This document shows positions 1 to 8,707 of a stretch of DNA of 64,000 nucleotides, piece by piece. The notes below the pieces were generated by a model that saw only the letters and a program-made list of their open reading frames with translations, was not told the DNA's origin and did not search any database. The stretch's first letter is position 1, and each line of letters starts with the position of its first letter. The position numbers and the translations under genes are program-made. Source of the DNA: Desulfoluna sp. (lineage in GTDB: Bacteria; Desulfobacterota; Desulfobacteria; Desulfobacterales; Desulfolunaceae); contig NZ_JAQYWB010000019.1 of NCBI RefSeq assembly GCF_030145185.1, forward strand, positions 1-64,000, read 5' to 3'.

Positions 1-368
1 AGGCGAAGCGCCAGGGCATCCTTCATGGCCCTGATATCTTTTTCCATCAGGTCCAGCTCCCGCTTGCGCTCCTGGACCTCCTCGATTTTCAGCTCCGCAT
101 AGGCCAGGCTCTTTTCGATCTGGCCCACCTCGCTGACTTCGGTGGAAGCGAGACCGATGATCTCTGCGATCTCTTCTAAGGAACAGCCAAACCGTTTCCC
201 TCGAAGAATAAGCTTCAACCGCGCCCTGTCTTTCGACGTATAAACCCTTTGATTTCCAGGTGTTCGAGAAGGCGAAATCAACCCCTTCTCTTCATAGTAC
301 CGAATGGTTGACGGGCTGAGTTCCAAACTCGACGCCAACTCCGAAATGGTCCACTGCTTTTGTTCCAT
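1..368 (-). CDS. MerR-family transcriptional regulator (3' end outside window)
   Basis: This is a partial gene: 122 N-terminal residues are visible and the C-terminus runs off the left edge of the window. Residues 6-75 form a classic MerR winged helix-turn-helix (WTISELASSLELSPSTIRYY then EEKGLI), followed by the start of the usual dimerising coiled coil (residues 85-122, rich in E, K and L). The ATG at 366-368 is the first in frame. A 16-bp perfect palindrome lies 18 bp upstream of the start codon, so autoregulation is likely. The spacing and GTTAAC-containing site recall MerR regulators of acyl-CoA catabolism (LiuR-like), but the effector domain is not visible, so the regulon is an inference. 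Confidence 0.85.
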   Translation of the reverse strand, partial: MEQKQWTISELASSLELSPSTIRYYEEKGLISPSRTPGNQRVYTSKDRARLKLILRGKRFGCSLEEIAEIIGLASTEVSEVGQIEKSLAYAELKIEEVQERKRELDLMEKDIRAMKDALALR

Positions 369-386
369 CACCCACCCTACCTCTAT

Positions 387-408
387 TTAAAGTTAACTTT
401 AAGTTAAC
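387..408. promoter_or_regulatory. Palindromic operator of the MerR regulator
   Basis: Positions 387-402 read TTAAAGTTAACTTTAA, a perfect 16-bp palindrome, and a second GTTAAC follows directly at 403-408, giving GTTAAC half-sites on both sides of a TTAAA core. It sits between the divergent MerR gene and the plus-strand acidic protein gene, in the place expected for a MerR-bound promoter spacer. Assignment to this regulator is by position only. Confidence 0.55.
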
Positions 409-595
409 GGCCCACCCACCCGATGTCAAGTTCTGTTTGACAGCATAAACAGTGATCCGCGAGTACACCCCCACGGTTCGTTCTCCCAGGTTTCACATTT
501 TCGAAGAGTATGTCATAATGCCGCGCATCGAAACCATCAGAAGCTCTCTGCGCTTCCGATTCAACTCGCAGGAACACCCTGCCACAGGAGACCAC

Positions 596-1066
596 ATGAG
601 CATCAACCGATTTATGGACGACGTTATTTCACGGGGAGCGGAAGCGGTTTTACCCCAAAACCTTGAAGAAGAGTGGCTTGACATCCTCTTTACGGCGGCA
701 AAAGATTTTCTTGCCCTCGCCATACATGAGGAAGCTTTAGAAGAAGAGCCCTTCGGGGATGAAAACTCCATGATGCTTCTCTCCGCCGTCACCGAACTGA
801 CCCAATCCCAAAAAAACTACGTACCCGGCGAGACAGATGAGCAAGTGGATGAAGGCCTCTTTTTTGAGAACCTCTCCTGCTATGCTCTCTCCATTCTCTT
901 TGAGGCGATCCGAAAACAAAGCGAATTTACATTCGACCTGCCGAGCACAGAGTCCATTTTCGACCGGGAACGTCTTTACGCCATTGAACAGGACACACCG
1001 GTCATCACTGAAATCCTGAATCAACTTGTCCTCGGTGAAGCCGCCGAAGAGTCTGAAGACGACTAA
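596..1066 (+). CDS. Acidic protein of unknown function
   Basis: This is a 156-residue protein that I do not recognise. The ATG at 596 is chosen over upstream in-frame starts (452, 518) because AGGAG lies eight bases before it. The protein is rich in Glu and Asp, ends in an acidic tail (EESEDD), and looks mostly helical and cytosolic, with no signal peptide or membrane segment. It stands alone, divergent from the MerR gene, and is followed by a strong hairpin terminator. No catalytic motif is visible. Confidence 0.7.
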   Translation: MSINRFMDDVISRGAEAVLPQNLEEEWLDILFTAAKDFLALAIHEEALEEEPFGDENSMMLLSAVTELTQSQKNYVPGETDEQVDEGLFFENLSCYALSILFEAIRKQSEFTFDLPSTESIFDRERLYAIEQDTPVITEILNQLVLGEAAEESEDD

Positions 1067-1259
1067 CCGGGGCTGCCCGCTTCATCCGTGCCATTTACAG
1101 CCATCGCCAGATGCGTATACCCAGCCTCAACGATTCGAAATAATGGAATTTCATACCAGGAGCAGCTGCCATCTCTATGGGGTCCATAACGGCGTGCGAC
1201 ATCTGCCAGCCACGATCACCTTGATCGTAGCTGAGAAAGGGTGGCTATCAAAAATAAAA

Positions 1260-1302
1260 ATGGGGACCCGGCTCAATGCCGGGTCCCCATTTTGTATTTT
1301 TT
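1260..1302. terminator. Bidirectional rho-independent terminator
   Basis: A perfect 13-bp stem (1260-1272 with 1278-1290) and a 5-base loop are preceded by an A-rich run and followed by a T-rich run to about 1302. It lies between the convergent acidic protein and hemerythrin genes and should terminate both. Confidence 0.9.
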
Positions 1303-1318
1303 TTGACTCTTGCCCGAA

Positions 1319-1774
1319 TCAGCTTCGTCCGCGGCGCCCCATGGCCTGGCACTCGGCCAGATAATTCTGCACCCGAACAAAGGGTGCATAACGAGCGTCC
1401 TCTTCTTTAATATGCGAGGGGAGCCACTCCTTGACGTAACCCACAGCATCGTCAGTCACTTTTCCGGGATCTTCCGAGAAAAGGCGGCGGAAACCCATCA
1501 TTTTCTTGATAAATTTTTTGTGTTCCCGTCTGTGTTGATTCAGTTCGGGGTACTGCTTGCCCACCAGAAGTTTTTCCTCTTCGTTGAAATGCATTCTGGC
1601 AAATTCCATCATATCGGCAAGTACTTCACCAATGGCTTCAAAATCTTCTTCTTTCTTGCGTTTAACGGCATTAAGCTCAACGAGCTTCGCCGCAATCTCC
1701 ATAAGACGCTGATTGCGTTCGTCCATCAACGAAATCTGTATTTTGCAGGAATCATCCCAAGCAAGTCCTTCCAT
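1319..1774 (-). CDS. Bacteriohemerythrin with an altered first metal ligand
   Basis: This 151-residue protein has the length and motif order of bacteriohemerythrins, which are non-haem di-iron O2-binding proteins. The HFNEEE segment carries a His and a Glu ligand, QHRREH two His, and HIKEED the C-terminal His and Asp. The first conserved ligand, normally His in a DEQH motif, is Asn at position 21 (MDERNQRL). Loss of one of the five His would change or weaken the di-iron site, so canonical O2 binding is uncertain. AAGGAG lies about 12 bases before the ATG. The gene stands alone, convergent with the acidic protein. A palindrome at 1858-1872 lies upstream and could control it. Confidence 0.88.
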   Translation of the reverse strand: MEGLAWDDSCKIQISLMDERNQRLMEIAAKLVELNAVKRKKEEDFEAIGEVLADMMEFARMHFNEEEKLLVGKQYPELNQHRREHKKFIKKMMGFRRLFSEDPGKVTDDAVGYVKEWLPSHIKEEDARYAPFVRVQNYLAECQAMGRRGRS

Positions 1775-1857
1775 AGGGTACCTGTCTCCTTTGCGCCGAT
1801 CAGTTTATGTGTATGATATGTGGATCGGACGATCTGCCCGCAACGTCGCCACCGGGC

Positions 1858-1872
1858 ATGATACGGTATCAT
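1858..1872. promoter_or_regulatory. 15-bp palindrome upstream of hemerythrin
   Basis: ATGATACGGTATCAT is a perfect 7-1-7 palindrome located 84-98 bp upstream of the hemerythrin start and just beyond the stop of the HD-domain gene. It is a candidate operator; no binding protein can be named. Confidence 0.35.
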
Positions 1873-1899
1873 TCGTACGATTGTTTTCTGACGATCTGG

Positions 1900-2820
1900 T
1901 TACTGTTTTGAATATATAGCATCGATATCATGGGGGGGACAACTCATTTTCACAGGACCCATTCGAAGGGTCTCCCGGTACGCATCGCCACCCTTGGCGA
2001 TCACCTCTTCCAGAAAAGAAATCTGCCCTCGAATCTGGTCGACATACACGTTCCGATCCATGCCCCGGTACACCCTGAAATGTGTCTGGAAATGGTCCAG
2101 CACACTCTTCCCCGTCTCATCCACCATCTCAGCAAGAATGCGACGACAAAAGGCCGGAGAATTTTCCAGAAGCGTTTTTTCCCCTATAAAGGCTTGTTTT
2201 TCGGCAGCATGAAGTTCCTCACCAAGGAGCAGGATCTTCTCCCCATAACGCATGTCCGCCATCTGCCCCGCCAGATCCGCCGCCTTCAAGAGCGCACCCA
2301 GATATCGCTGTTCCTGATTCTCAAAGACGACGAGAAAGGAGTCGGCCGAAAGTTCGGTACAGGCCAATAGAGAGGCGACAAAACCACAGGCATCCTCACC
2401 CCAGCCCCGCTCCCGCAGGTAGGTTCCCAGCATCACCATGCCCCGTGCCACATGCTCTGTCGTGAGCTCAGCGCCTCTGGTTTCGGGATCTTCTGTGCGC
2501 CGAATCAACCCTGCATCATGAAAAAGTGCCGCCACGATAGAGAGAAGCCCCTCTCGTTCCGACACCGGATATCCGTCCAGAACGGCCCCATGAAGAAGCC
2601 GGGCCATCGCCAGGGTCACCGTGATCACATGGGTGAGATTATGATAGGGCGTGTCACAGGCGTGATAACCTGGCCACTGGCCATTATAAAGACGCGCCAC
2701 GTCCCCCCAGGCCTCATCCAGAAGAGACACATCTCCATCGGGCCAGATCAGACAAAAAAGAGTGCGTACCTCGTCACGCACCTCATCATGCGAGCCCATG
2801 GTGACCAAATCCAATATCAT
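1900..2820 (-). CDS. HD-domain phosphohydrolase, cyclic nucleotide PDE-like
   Basis: This 306-residue soluble protein keeps a complete HD-type metal site: YHNLTHV at residues 59-65, HDAG at 101-104, a further His at 123 and Asp in KAADLAG (about 182). The YHNxxH signature is the one seen in class I 3',5'-cyclic nucleotide phosphodiesterases, while the HD spacing fits the wider HD superfamily. It is the last gene of a four-gene operon whose first gene is a class III cyclase. Its start overlaps the stop of the TPR lipoprotein gene (ATGA), implying translational coupling. A role in degrading the cyclase product is an inference from motif and context; other nucleotide substrates are possible. Confidence 0.75.
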   Translation of the reverse strand: MILDLVTMGSHDEVRDEVRTLFCLIWPDGDVSLLDEAWGDVARLYNGQWPGYHACDTPYHNLTHVITVTLAMARLLHGAVLDGYPVSEREGLLSIVAALFHDAGLIRRTEDPETRGAELTTEHVARGMVMLGTYLRERGWGEDACGFVASLLACTELSADSFLVVFENQEQRYLGALLKAADLAGQMADMRYGEKILLLGEELHAAEKQAFIGEKTLLENSPAFCRRILAEMVDETGKSVLDHFQTHFRVYRGMDRNVYVDQIRGQISFLEEVIAKGGDAYRETLRMGPVKMSCPPHDIDAIYSKQ

Positions 2821-3995
2821 GGTTTCTTTCCCCTTTTTTCCAACTGAATGCCTTTCACCTTTTCAAGCAAATATCCGGCATTGGCGACACCCTCTCCGGC
2901 TTTCACAAAGTCAGGGTTCAGTTCCAGACTCTTTTTCCACTCGGCAATGGCACCCACGAGATTTTCCTCCAGAAAGAGTCGGACCCCGATTCGATAATGG
3001 GCCTCTGCCTTTTGGTTCATTCGCTTCGTAAGTCGTCGTTCCAACGCATCGCGCCCGGAAAAACCCGGGTCGATGGTGTTCAGGACCTTCCGTGACGCCA
3101 CCAGCGCCCCCTGCTGCTCAAGAAGGGTGGCCTCCTTCAACAAAGCGGCATTCTTGGATACCTGAGCTGCCTCCCGGCGGTTCTTCTGGATGGAGAGAAT
3201 CGCTTCAATCTGCGGTTTCTCATTTCTAAAATAAACGTCCACCCGGCGGTACATGACCAGGGCTTCCGGGTAACGCCCGGCCTCAAACAGCTCTCTGGCC
3301 ATATTGTGGGTGGCCGTGTTCTTTAAATACAAGGCCTCCTGATCATCCGGGGCATAACTGAGGATCTCCTCGGAGACGGTCAGCAAGGCATCCCAGGTTT
3401 CTGATTTATACTGCCTGCGCGCCTCGAAAATAGCCCTTCTGTAACTGAACTGTGCGGCCACAAGAGAGGCCTCCACCCTGGGCAGCCAGAGCACCTCTCC
3501 CGCCACTGTGCCCGGGCCATGAAGAACCTCAACCAGAGAGGCCAGCTGCACATTTTTGTAAACCCGACCGGCGATGGTGACCGTAGATTCTCCACCCTGC
3601 ACCGTGTAGGGCAGCACCAGCCGTCGAGAGAGGCTCTCCCGAAGTCGCTGCCGGGCCATGGCGTGGGCAGGAGCCATGCGTAACACCTTGAGGAGATGCA
3701 CTTTTTGCTGATCCATCTCGCCTTGGGCCAAGGCCTGGTCCGCAGCCGTGAGTGCCCCTTGAATCGTCGCCCTTCGAAGGGACTGAAGGGTCGTCCTTTT
3801 TTCTGCCGCCACCGCCGAAGCGGCCTCCCAATACCGAAGGGCCTCTGTAAAATCACCGCGATCTTCCAATGCCAGCGCCCGCGTCTGCAAGGCATCGGGG
3901 AAGGGCACCGACGCCCGAGGTAAGGTCAGGGACTGACAGGCCCCCATAAAAAAAATGGCGCACAGAACCCACAGATATCGTCCAAGCCTCACCAT
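2817..3995 (-). CDS. TPR lipoprotein with LysM-like segment
   Basis: This 392-residue exported protein has a short signal peptide ending in a lipobox (MGAC, lipidated Cys20). Tetratricopeptide-like helices occupy about residues 38-125 and 190-385, with a clear TPR near the end (YRIGVRLFLEENLVGAIAEW). A beta-rich stretch at about 130-175 beginning YTVQGGES resembles a LysM domain. The family is unnamed; such proteins usually act as scaffolds at the inner face of the outer membrane or in the periplasm. The gene overlaps both neighbours by a few bases, so it is firmly part of the cyclase operon. Confidence 0.75.
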   Translation of the reverse strand: MVRLGRYLWVLCAIFFMGACQSLTLPRASVPFPDALQTRALALEDRGDFTEALRYWEAASAVAAEKRTTLQSLRRATIQGALTAADQALAQGEMDQQKVHLLKVLRMAPAHAMARQRLRESLSRRLVLPYTVQGGESTVTIAGRVYKNVQLASLVEVLHGPGTVAGEVLWLPRVEASLVAAQFSYRRAIFEARRQYKSETWDALLTVSEEILSYAPDDQEALYLKNTATHNMARELFEAGRYPEALVMYRRVDVYFRNEKPQIEAILSIQKNRREAAQVSKNAALLKEATLLEQQGALVASRKVLNTIDPGFSGRDALERRLTKRMNQKAEAHYRIGVRLFLEENLVGAIAEWKKSLELNPDFVKAGEGVANAGYLLEKVKGIQLEKRGKKP

Positions 3996-4966
3996 GACAA
4001 ATCGGCCCTCCGAAACGTATCCAGGTACCGGCTGAGGGGCACCTCCGCACCGCGACGCCCCACATCCATGCGCACCACACTCAAAGGGTCACAAAAAAAA
4101 GGGTTGCCTCCGGTCCCCTGTATGAAGATCCACTGGATCCCCAGAGAGACCATCACCGAGGCCATGACGCTGTTGCCCTGATTGTCCGGATAAGCAGCAA
4201 ATCTTACGGGCATCTTTGCCTGTTGAACCAACAGCGCATGGGAGGTAGAGATCACGTCCTTAACCCGCCGGGCATACCCCACCAGGCTCTCTTCCCCGAC
4301 AGGGGCAGAGAGCCCCGTCTCTGTCGGGGGGAGCAGCGCGGGCTCTATCCCCTCTCCGGATAGACGTCGCACCTCTTCCCAGGTCAACGCCCCCTCTTCG
4401 CCCACCCCAGCCGGATCCACAAAGAGAAGCCCGGTCAGGCCTGGCGTGGAGAGCGAGGACACCAGTGCCCTGAACGCTTCGGCTCGTGACACTTCAAAGG
4501 CAAGCAACACAGACTGTTCAGGGATGGATCGTTCCATACGGATAAAGGCCAGAAAATCGCTGGGTGAGAGCAGGGTACAACCGGAGGCTTCCAGCTGAAG
4601 AAGATCGGCCTGAACACGGGCGAGTGAAGGGCCTGTCCCCGCCTCAGGTCCCCATCGGTAGGAAAGAACCGGAACCACAGGGTACCCATCGGGACGAATC
4701 CCCAACTCATAGACGGGCTTGCTCGGAACAAGCAGCGGGGTATTTCCCGGCGTCAAGGCCCGGGGATTGAGAGATTCTATGGTCCTCAATCCAGCCGCAC
4801 CGCCCCCGAAGGACTCGGCCACCGATTCTAAGGTCTCCCCTGGGGCCGGCTGAACCACCTCATACTCCCCCGCCTGACGGTGCCAAGGGCTTCCCACACA
4901 GGCGACCCCGAAAAAAAACACCCCGAGCAAAAAAAGCCAATATGGCGTTATGGCTTTACTTTCCAT
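3989..4966 (-). CDS. LysM lipoprotein with degenerate polysaccharide deacetylase-like domain
   Basis: This 325-residue lipoprotein has the lipobox FGVAC (Cys23). A LysM-like peptidoglycan-binding segment covers residues 35-82, and from about residue 97 to the end there is a fold resembling NodB/PgaB polysaccharide deacetylases (VPVLSYRWG in place of the usual PVLxYHxV). The catalytic Asp pair of the FDDG motif is absent (AFEVSR), so it is probably an enzymatically dead glycan-binding or sensor protein. The ATG at 4966 is preferred over the GTG at 4972 because of spacing from GGGGA. It overlaps the cyclase stop codon and the TPR gene start. Confidence 0.7.
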   Translation of the reverse strand: MESKAITPYWLFLLGVFFFGVACVGSPWHRQAGEYEVVQPAPGETLESVAESFGGGAAGLRTIESLNPRALTPGNTPLLVPSKPVYELGIRPDGYPVVPVLSYRWGPEAGTGPSLARVQADLLQLEASGCTLLSPSDFLAFIRMERSIPEQSVLLAFEVSRAEAFRALVSSLSTPGLTGLLFVDPAGVGEEGALTWEEVRRLSGEGIEPALLPPTETGLSAPVGEESLVGYARRVKDVISTSHALLVQQAKMPVRFAAYPDNQGNSVMASVMVSLGIQWIFIQGTGGNPFFCDPLSVVRMDVGRRGAEVPLSRYLDTFRRADLSW

Positions 4967-6668
4967 AACCACGAATCCCCGTGACGCGATAGACCTCCAC
5001 CAACCCGGAGCGCCCTTTCACCTTTTGTGGAACCAGGGACTCCACCTCCAGGATGTCTCGATGGCGCTCCATGACGATGCTCCCCACAACAATCTCACCG
5101 CCCTGGGCCAGCGTGTTGATATAAGCGGCCACGTTGACCGTATCCCCGATGACGGTGTACTCCATTTTCGCCTGAGATCCGATACTGCCCGCCACCACGA
5201 CCCCACTCTTAATGCTGATGCCCACACGGGAAAGAAGGGGATTCCGGCCGGATTCAGCGGCCTGCCGAAAGGCCTTCTGCATCTCGACGGCAGCCCGGAG
5301 ACACCGCTCCGAATGATTCTCATAGTTAACGGGCACACCAAACACCGCCAAGACCGCGTCCCCGATAAATTTATCCACGTACCCACCGTGTTTAAGGATA
5401 ATGGTGGTGGCAATTTCAAAATACTGGTTAAGCTCCTCCACCAGCGTTTCCGGAGCCCGCGTCTCTGTGTAGGCGGTAAACCCCCGAATATCGGCAAAAA
5501 GAACCGTGGCCTGATTTTTTCGCCCCTTAAGCCAGGTGGTCTCTGGATTCTGCATGATCAGTTCCAGCACGTCGGAGCCCACATACTTGCCGAAGGACTC
5601 CCGCATCATGGACTGCTTAAAGAGCTCTTTGCCCATGCGGTTAAAGGCGGTGGCCAGACGCCCCAGCTCATCATTTCGACGGCTGTCCACCCGGTGACTG
5701 TAGTTGCCCTTGGCAAACTCCTGGGTCGCCACCACAAGGCTTGAAATCGGCTTGGAAAAACGGCGACCGAAAAGCACCGCCACCACCAGTCCGATCAGCC
5801 CGATGATCATCGTGCTGATCGCCAGAAACGCCCGCTCCTCTAAAAAAAGCTGATCGATAAAGTCAATGGAGAGCCCCACATGCACCTCGCCGAGCCGCTT
5901 CTCTTTAAAGATGATGGGCACGCTCATGTTCAAAACCGGCCCCACCCCACCGCCGTCGTGGGTAAAGTAGGTCACCTCACCCCGGGACTCCACCTCCCCT
6001 GTGGGGGGATAACGCACCATGGTTTTGCCGATTTGAGAGGCATCTGTGTGGGCCTTGATGACCTCCTTGTTGTCCACAATCAGGGCATACAAATGGCCAT
6101 CGACGCCTTCGGCGTTTTTAATCAAAGCATTCAGGGAGAGGATGTTGTCTTCAAGGAGGAGGGTCTTCGCGTTGCTGCCGAAGTAACCGAGGCTCACCAT
6201 GCCGAGTTTGACGGCATGATTGTAAAGTTTCTCTTTCTGGCGTTCCAGAATAACATAGCTTAAAAGACCGACGGTCAGAAGCATCACCACCGTCATGGTC
6301 ACGGAGAGCTGTAGCCAGATGGGCACACGGGGAGCAGGGACCTCCTCGGTCAGGGAGTCACCAATTCGGCGAATCAATCCCCGGATGTTGTCAGACAACG
6401 AGGTGACATGAATGCGATAATGCTCATTGACGGCCTGAACAATCTGCGCCTCCGTGGCGTACTTGAGCTCCACCACCACCTTTCCCAACGGAACCGCCAC
6501 GCCCCTTTGAAACAGCTTGTCTCTCTGCACATCCAGAGCTGTCTCCAGCTCTTTACGCGTAATCACGTTTCGGGCAATCAACACTTCGCCAATGATCATA
6601 TCATCGCGATTACGCCTGAAAAAAAAACCGCTGACCAAATGACTCCATGAGCGGAGGGTTTTCAACAT
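4956..6668 (-). CDS. Membrane class III adenylate cyclase with MshEN-like N-terminus and HAMP
   Basis: This 570-residue protein opens with an MshEN/GspE-N-like module (residues 24-100, IIGEVLIARNVITRKELETA). It then has TM1 (117-141), an extracytoplasmic Cache-like sensor, TM2 (281-300), HAMP (300-352) and a class III cyclase domain (385-565). FADIRGFT (Asp393) and FIGDAV (Asp437) supply the metal ligands, and Lys433 fits ATP specificity. The transition-state Arg of the NxxxR motif is Tyr516 (NVAAY), which would lower activity if the family rule holds. The start at 6668 has GGAG eight bases upstream. First gene of the operon with two envelope lipoproteins and an HD hydrolase. Confidence 0.88.
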   Translation of the reverse strand: MLKTLRSWSHLVSGFFFRRNRDDMIIGEVLIARNVITRKELETALDVQRDKLFQRGVAVPLGKVVVELKYATEAQIVQAVNEHYRIHVTSLSDNIRGLIRRIGDSLTEEVPAPRVPIWLQLSVTMTVVMLLTVGLLSYVILERQKEKLYNHAVKLGMVSLGYFGSNAKTLLLEDNILSLNALIKNAEGVDGHLYALIVDNKEVIKAHTDASQIGKTMVRYPPTGEVESRGEVTYFTHDGGGVGPVLNMSVPIIFKEKRLGEVHVGLSIDFIDQLFLEERAFLAISTMIIGLIGLVVAVLFGRRFSKPISSLVVATQEFAKGNYSHRVDSRRNDELGRLATAFNRMGKELFKQSMMRESFGKYVGSDVLELIMQNPETTWLKGRKNQATVLFADIRGFTAYTETRAPETLVEELNQYFEIATTIILKHGGYVDKFIGDAVLAVFGVPVNYENHSERCLRAAVEMQKAFRQAAESGRNPLLSRVGISIKSGVVVAGSIGSQAKMEYTVIGDTVNVAAYINTLAQGGEIVVGSIVMERHRDILEVESLVPQKVKGRSGLVEVYRVTGIRGYGK

Positions 6669-6883
6669 AGGGTGGGCTCCATCGTCCATCTTTCGTTCGA
6701 TATCAATTCGAAAATCATCGCTTACATTTACGAGGCCTTCACTGAATTATCAATAGAATTGTAGTACGATGATTCGTTGGGATGTCATGGTTAACCGGTC
6801 CGGACGCCTCCGGAAGTCATCCGGAAGAGAAAAGAAAGGCGTGTCTCAAGCAGAAACGCGCCGAAGAGACGCTATCTATAATA

Positions 6884-8368
6884 TCACGGTTTCCCCACGC
6901 CGGAAAGAGCAGGCGAAACCTGCCTTGCCTCCAGCATGGTCAGTAACCGGCCATGAATGCCTTCAAACCCGCCGTTGGACATCACCATCAAAAGATCACC
7001 GGCACGTGCCTCGGACTGAAAATAATTCACAATCGCCCCGGCATCAGGAAAGAGGTGCGCCTCTTTACCCGAGCACTTCAGGGCCTCCACCAGGGCCTCC
7101 GAGGAGAACCGTTGCCCTTCGGGCACCTTTTCCGGGTGGGGGGGCATGCGCACACAAATCAGATCCGCAGCCTCAAACGCATGGGTATAGGCCTCCTGAA
7201 AAACATCGCGCATGCTCGAATTGGTGCGGGGCTCAAAAATGGCCACCAGCCGGTGCCCCTTGTAAAAGGAGCGAACCGCTGACAGGGTACTGGCCACCGC
7301 CGTGGGATGATGGGCAAAATCATCCATCACCAGAACGCCTCCCACCTGCCCCCGGATCTCCTGCCGGCGCCGAATACCCTTAAAGGTCGCGAGGGCCTCG
7401 GCCACCCGCCCACGATCCAGCCCCAGACGATGGCAGGCCGCAATGACGGAGACGGCATTTTCCACATTGTGCCCGCCGGGCATGGGCAGGGTGTACTCCC
7501 CATAGAGACGGCCCTGATAAAAAAGGCGAAACCTCGTCTCCGGAGCTGTGTCCTTGATCACCTCCGGACGCCAGACAGGCGCTCCGCGAAAACCATAGGT
7601 AAACACATCACAGGGGGCCTGGGCCACAACACGGGCCACGTTCTCCCCGGGCCCGGCCATCACCGCCGCCTCCGGTCGATGCTTTTTCATAAAGGCTGTA
7701 AACGCGGAAACCACGTGAGAAAGATCCCGATAAATATCGGCGTGATCGAACTCTACACTGGTTAAAATCGTCACCTCAGGATCATAATGCAAAAACTTGG
7801 GACCCTTGTCGAAAAAGGCGGTGTCGTACTCGTCACCCTCCACCACCAGGAAATCCCCGGCCCCCACCTTGCAGTTACTTGAAAAATTCTGCAGCACCCC
7901 GCCAATCATAAAGCTGGGGTCGAGCCCTGCATACTCGAGCACCCAGGCCATCATGGACGAGGTGGTGGTCTTGCCGTGGGTCCCGGCCACCACCACCGTG
8001 CGCTTGCCCCGGCCAAAAAAACCCTCCACCGCCTGGGGAAACGAGCAATAAGGGAGCTTGCGCTCCCCCAGCGCCAACGCCTCGGGGTTCTCCTTACGAA
8101 TGGCGTTGCCCACCACCACCAGGTCCGCATCTCCGATATGTTCGGGCTTAAATCCCTCCAATAGGGTGATCCCGCTTTCGGAAAGCAGGTCACTCATGGG
8201 GGGATAAATCCCGGCATCGGAGCCGGTCACCTCCAGACCAATCTTTTTAAGCATCAGGGCCAACGCCCCCATGCCCGTCCCACAGACGGCAATGAGATGC
8301 ACCCGACGCACCCCTTCGGGGATAACATTCAACAACGGGTCAAGATGATGGGGTGGTGTCTGCTGCAT
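6884..8368 (-). CDS. mpl: UDP-MurNAc : L-Ala-gamma-D-Glu-meso-DAP ligase
   Basis: This 494-residue Mur ligase-family enzyme matches Mpl, which recycles the murein tripeptide by joining it to UDP-N-acetylmuramate in the cytosol. It has the N-terminal Rossmann motif (CGTGMGALA, residues 29-37), the ATP loop GTHGKTTT (129-136), VEGDEYDTAFFDK and DDFAHHPTA typical of Mpl/MurC. The ATG at 8368 follows AAGGA; an upstream in-frame GTG lacks a site. Together with nagZ, mltG and the LysM proteins elsewhere in the window it points to active murein recycling in a Gram-negative cell. It ends about 215 bp from the cyclase start, so it is probably transcribed separately. Confidence 0.95.
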   Translation of the reverse strand: MQQTPPHHLDPLLNVIPEGVRRVHLIAVCGTGMGALALMLKKIGLEVTGSDAGIYPPMSDLLSESGITLLEGFKPEHIGDADLVVVGNAIRKENPEALALGERKLPYCSFPQAVEGFFGRGKRTVVVAGTHGKTTTSSMMAWVLEYAGLDPSFMIGGVLQNFSSNCKVGAGDFLVVEGDEYDTAFFDKGPKFLHYDPEVTILTSVEFDHADIYRDLSHVVSAFTAFMKKHRPEAAVMAGPGENVARVVAQAPCDVFTYGFRGAPVWRPEVIKDTAPETRFRLFYQGRLYGEYTLPMPGGHNVENAVSVIAACHRLGLDRGRVAEALATFKGIRRRQEIRGQVGGVLVMDDFAHHPTAVASTLSAVRSFYKGHRLVAIFEPRTNSSMRDVFQEAYTHAFEAADLICVRMPPHPEKVPEGQRFSSEALVEALKCSGKEAHLFPDAGAIVNYFQSEARAGDLLMVMSNGGFEGIHGRLLTMLEARQVSPALSGVGKP

Positions 8369-8447
8369 GTGCTTCCTTTTTTTCAGGGCTACCACAGAGG
8401 CAAAGTAAAGAGATGCCTTCTATGGTTAAAGTACGGGGCAAAAACGT

Positions 8448-8700
8448 GCCTCCGGCGGCAAGGTAAGCCACCTTGAAAGCAGGTTGCAAATGCGCTTTGC
8501 CCCCTTGTCACGGCAGACGGATCGCTTGTCGCGCCGTAGCCCATTGACGTTGGTCAAATGGTGACGCACAGACATGGGCGCAGGCGGATTCCTCGGGTCA
8601 AATCACATTGCCTTGGGCTTTATATTTACCCAAGATTGTTTTTTAAGACCTGTTTGTCAAACTTTTCAAAAGTTTGGCCCCCGGCAGGGCCGCCGGAGGC
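8448..8700. repeat. Hairpin-rich intergenic repeat, copy A (complete)
   Basis: This 253-bp element begins GCCTCCGGCGGC (8448-8459) and ends with its exact reverse complement (8689-8700). Inside the left end is an AAGGT/ACCTT hairpin. Next to the right end is the palindrome AAACTTTTCAAAAGTTT, followed by CCCCCGGCAGG. It fills the gap between mpl and hemL and starts a few bases after the hemL stop. A flanking segment (about 8416-8447) is nearly repeated at 29343-29375. Confidence 0.9.
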
Positions 8701-8707
8701 ATGCTTT

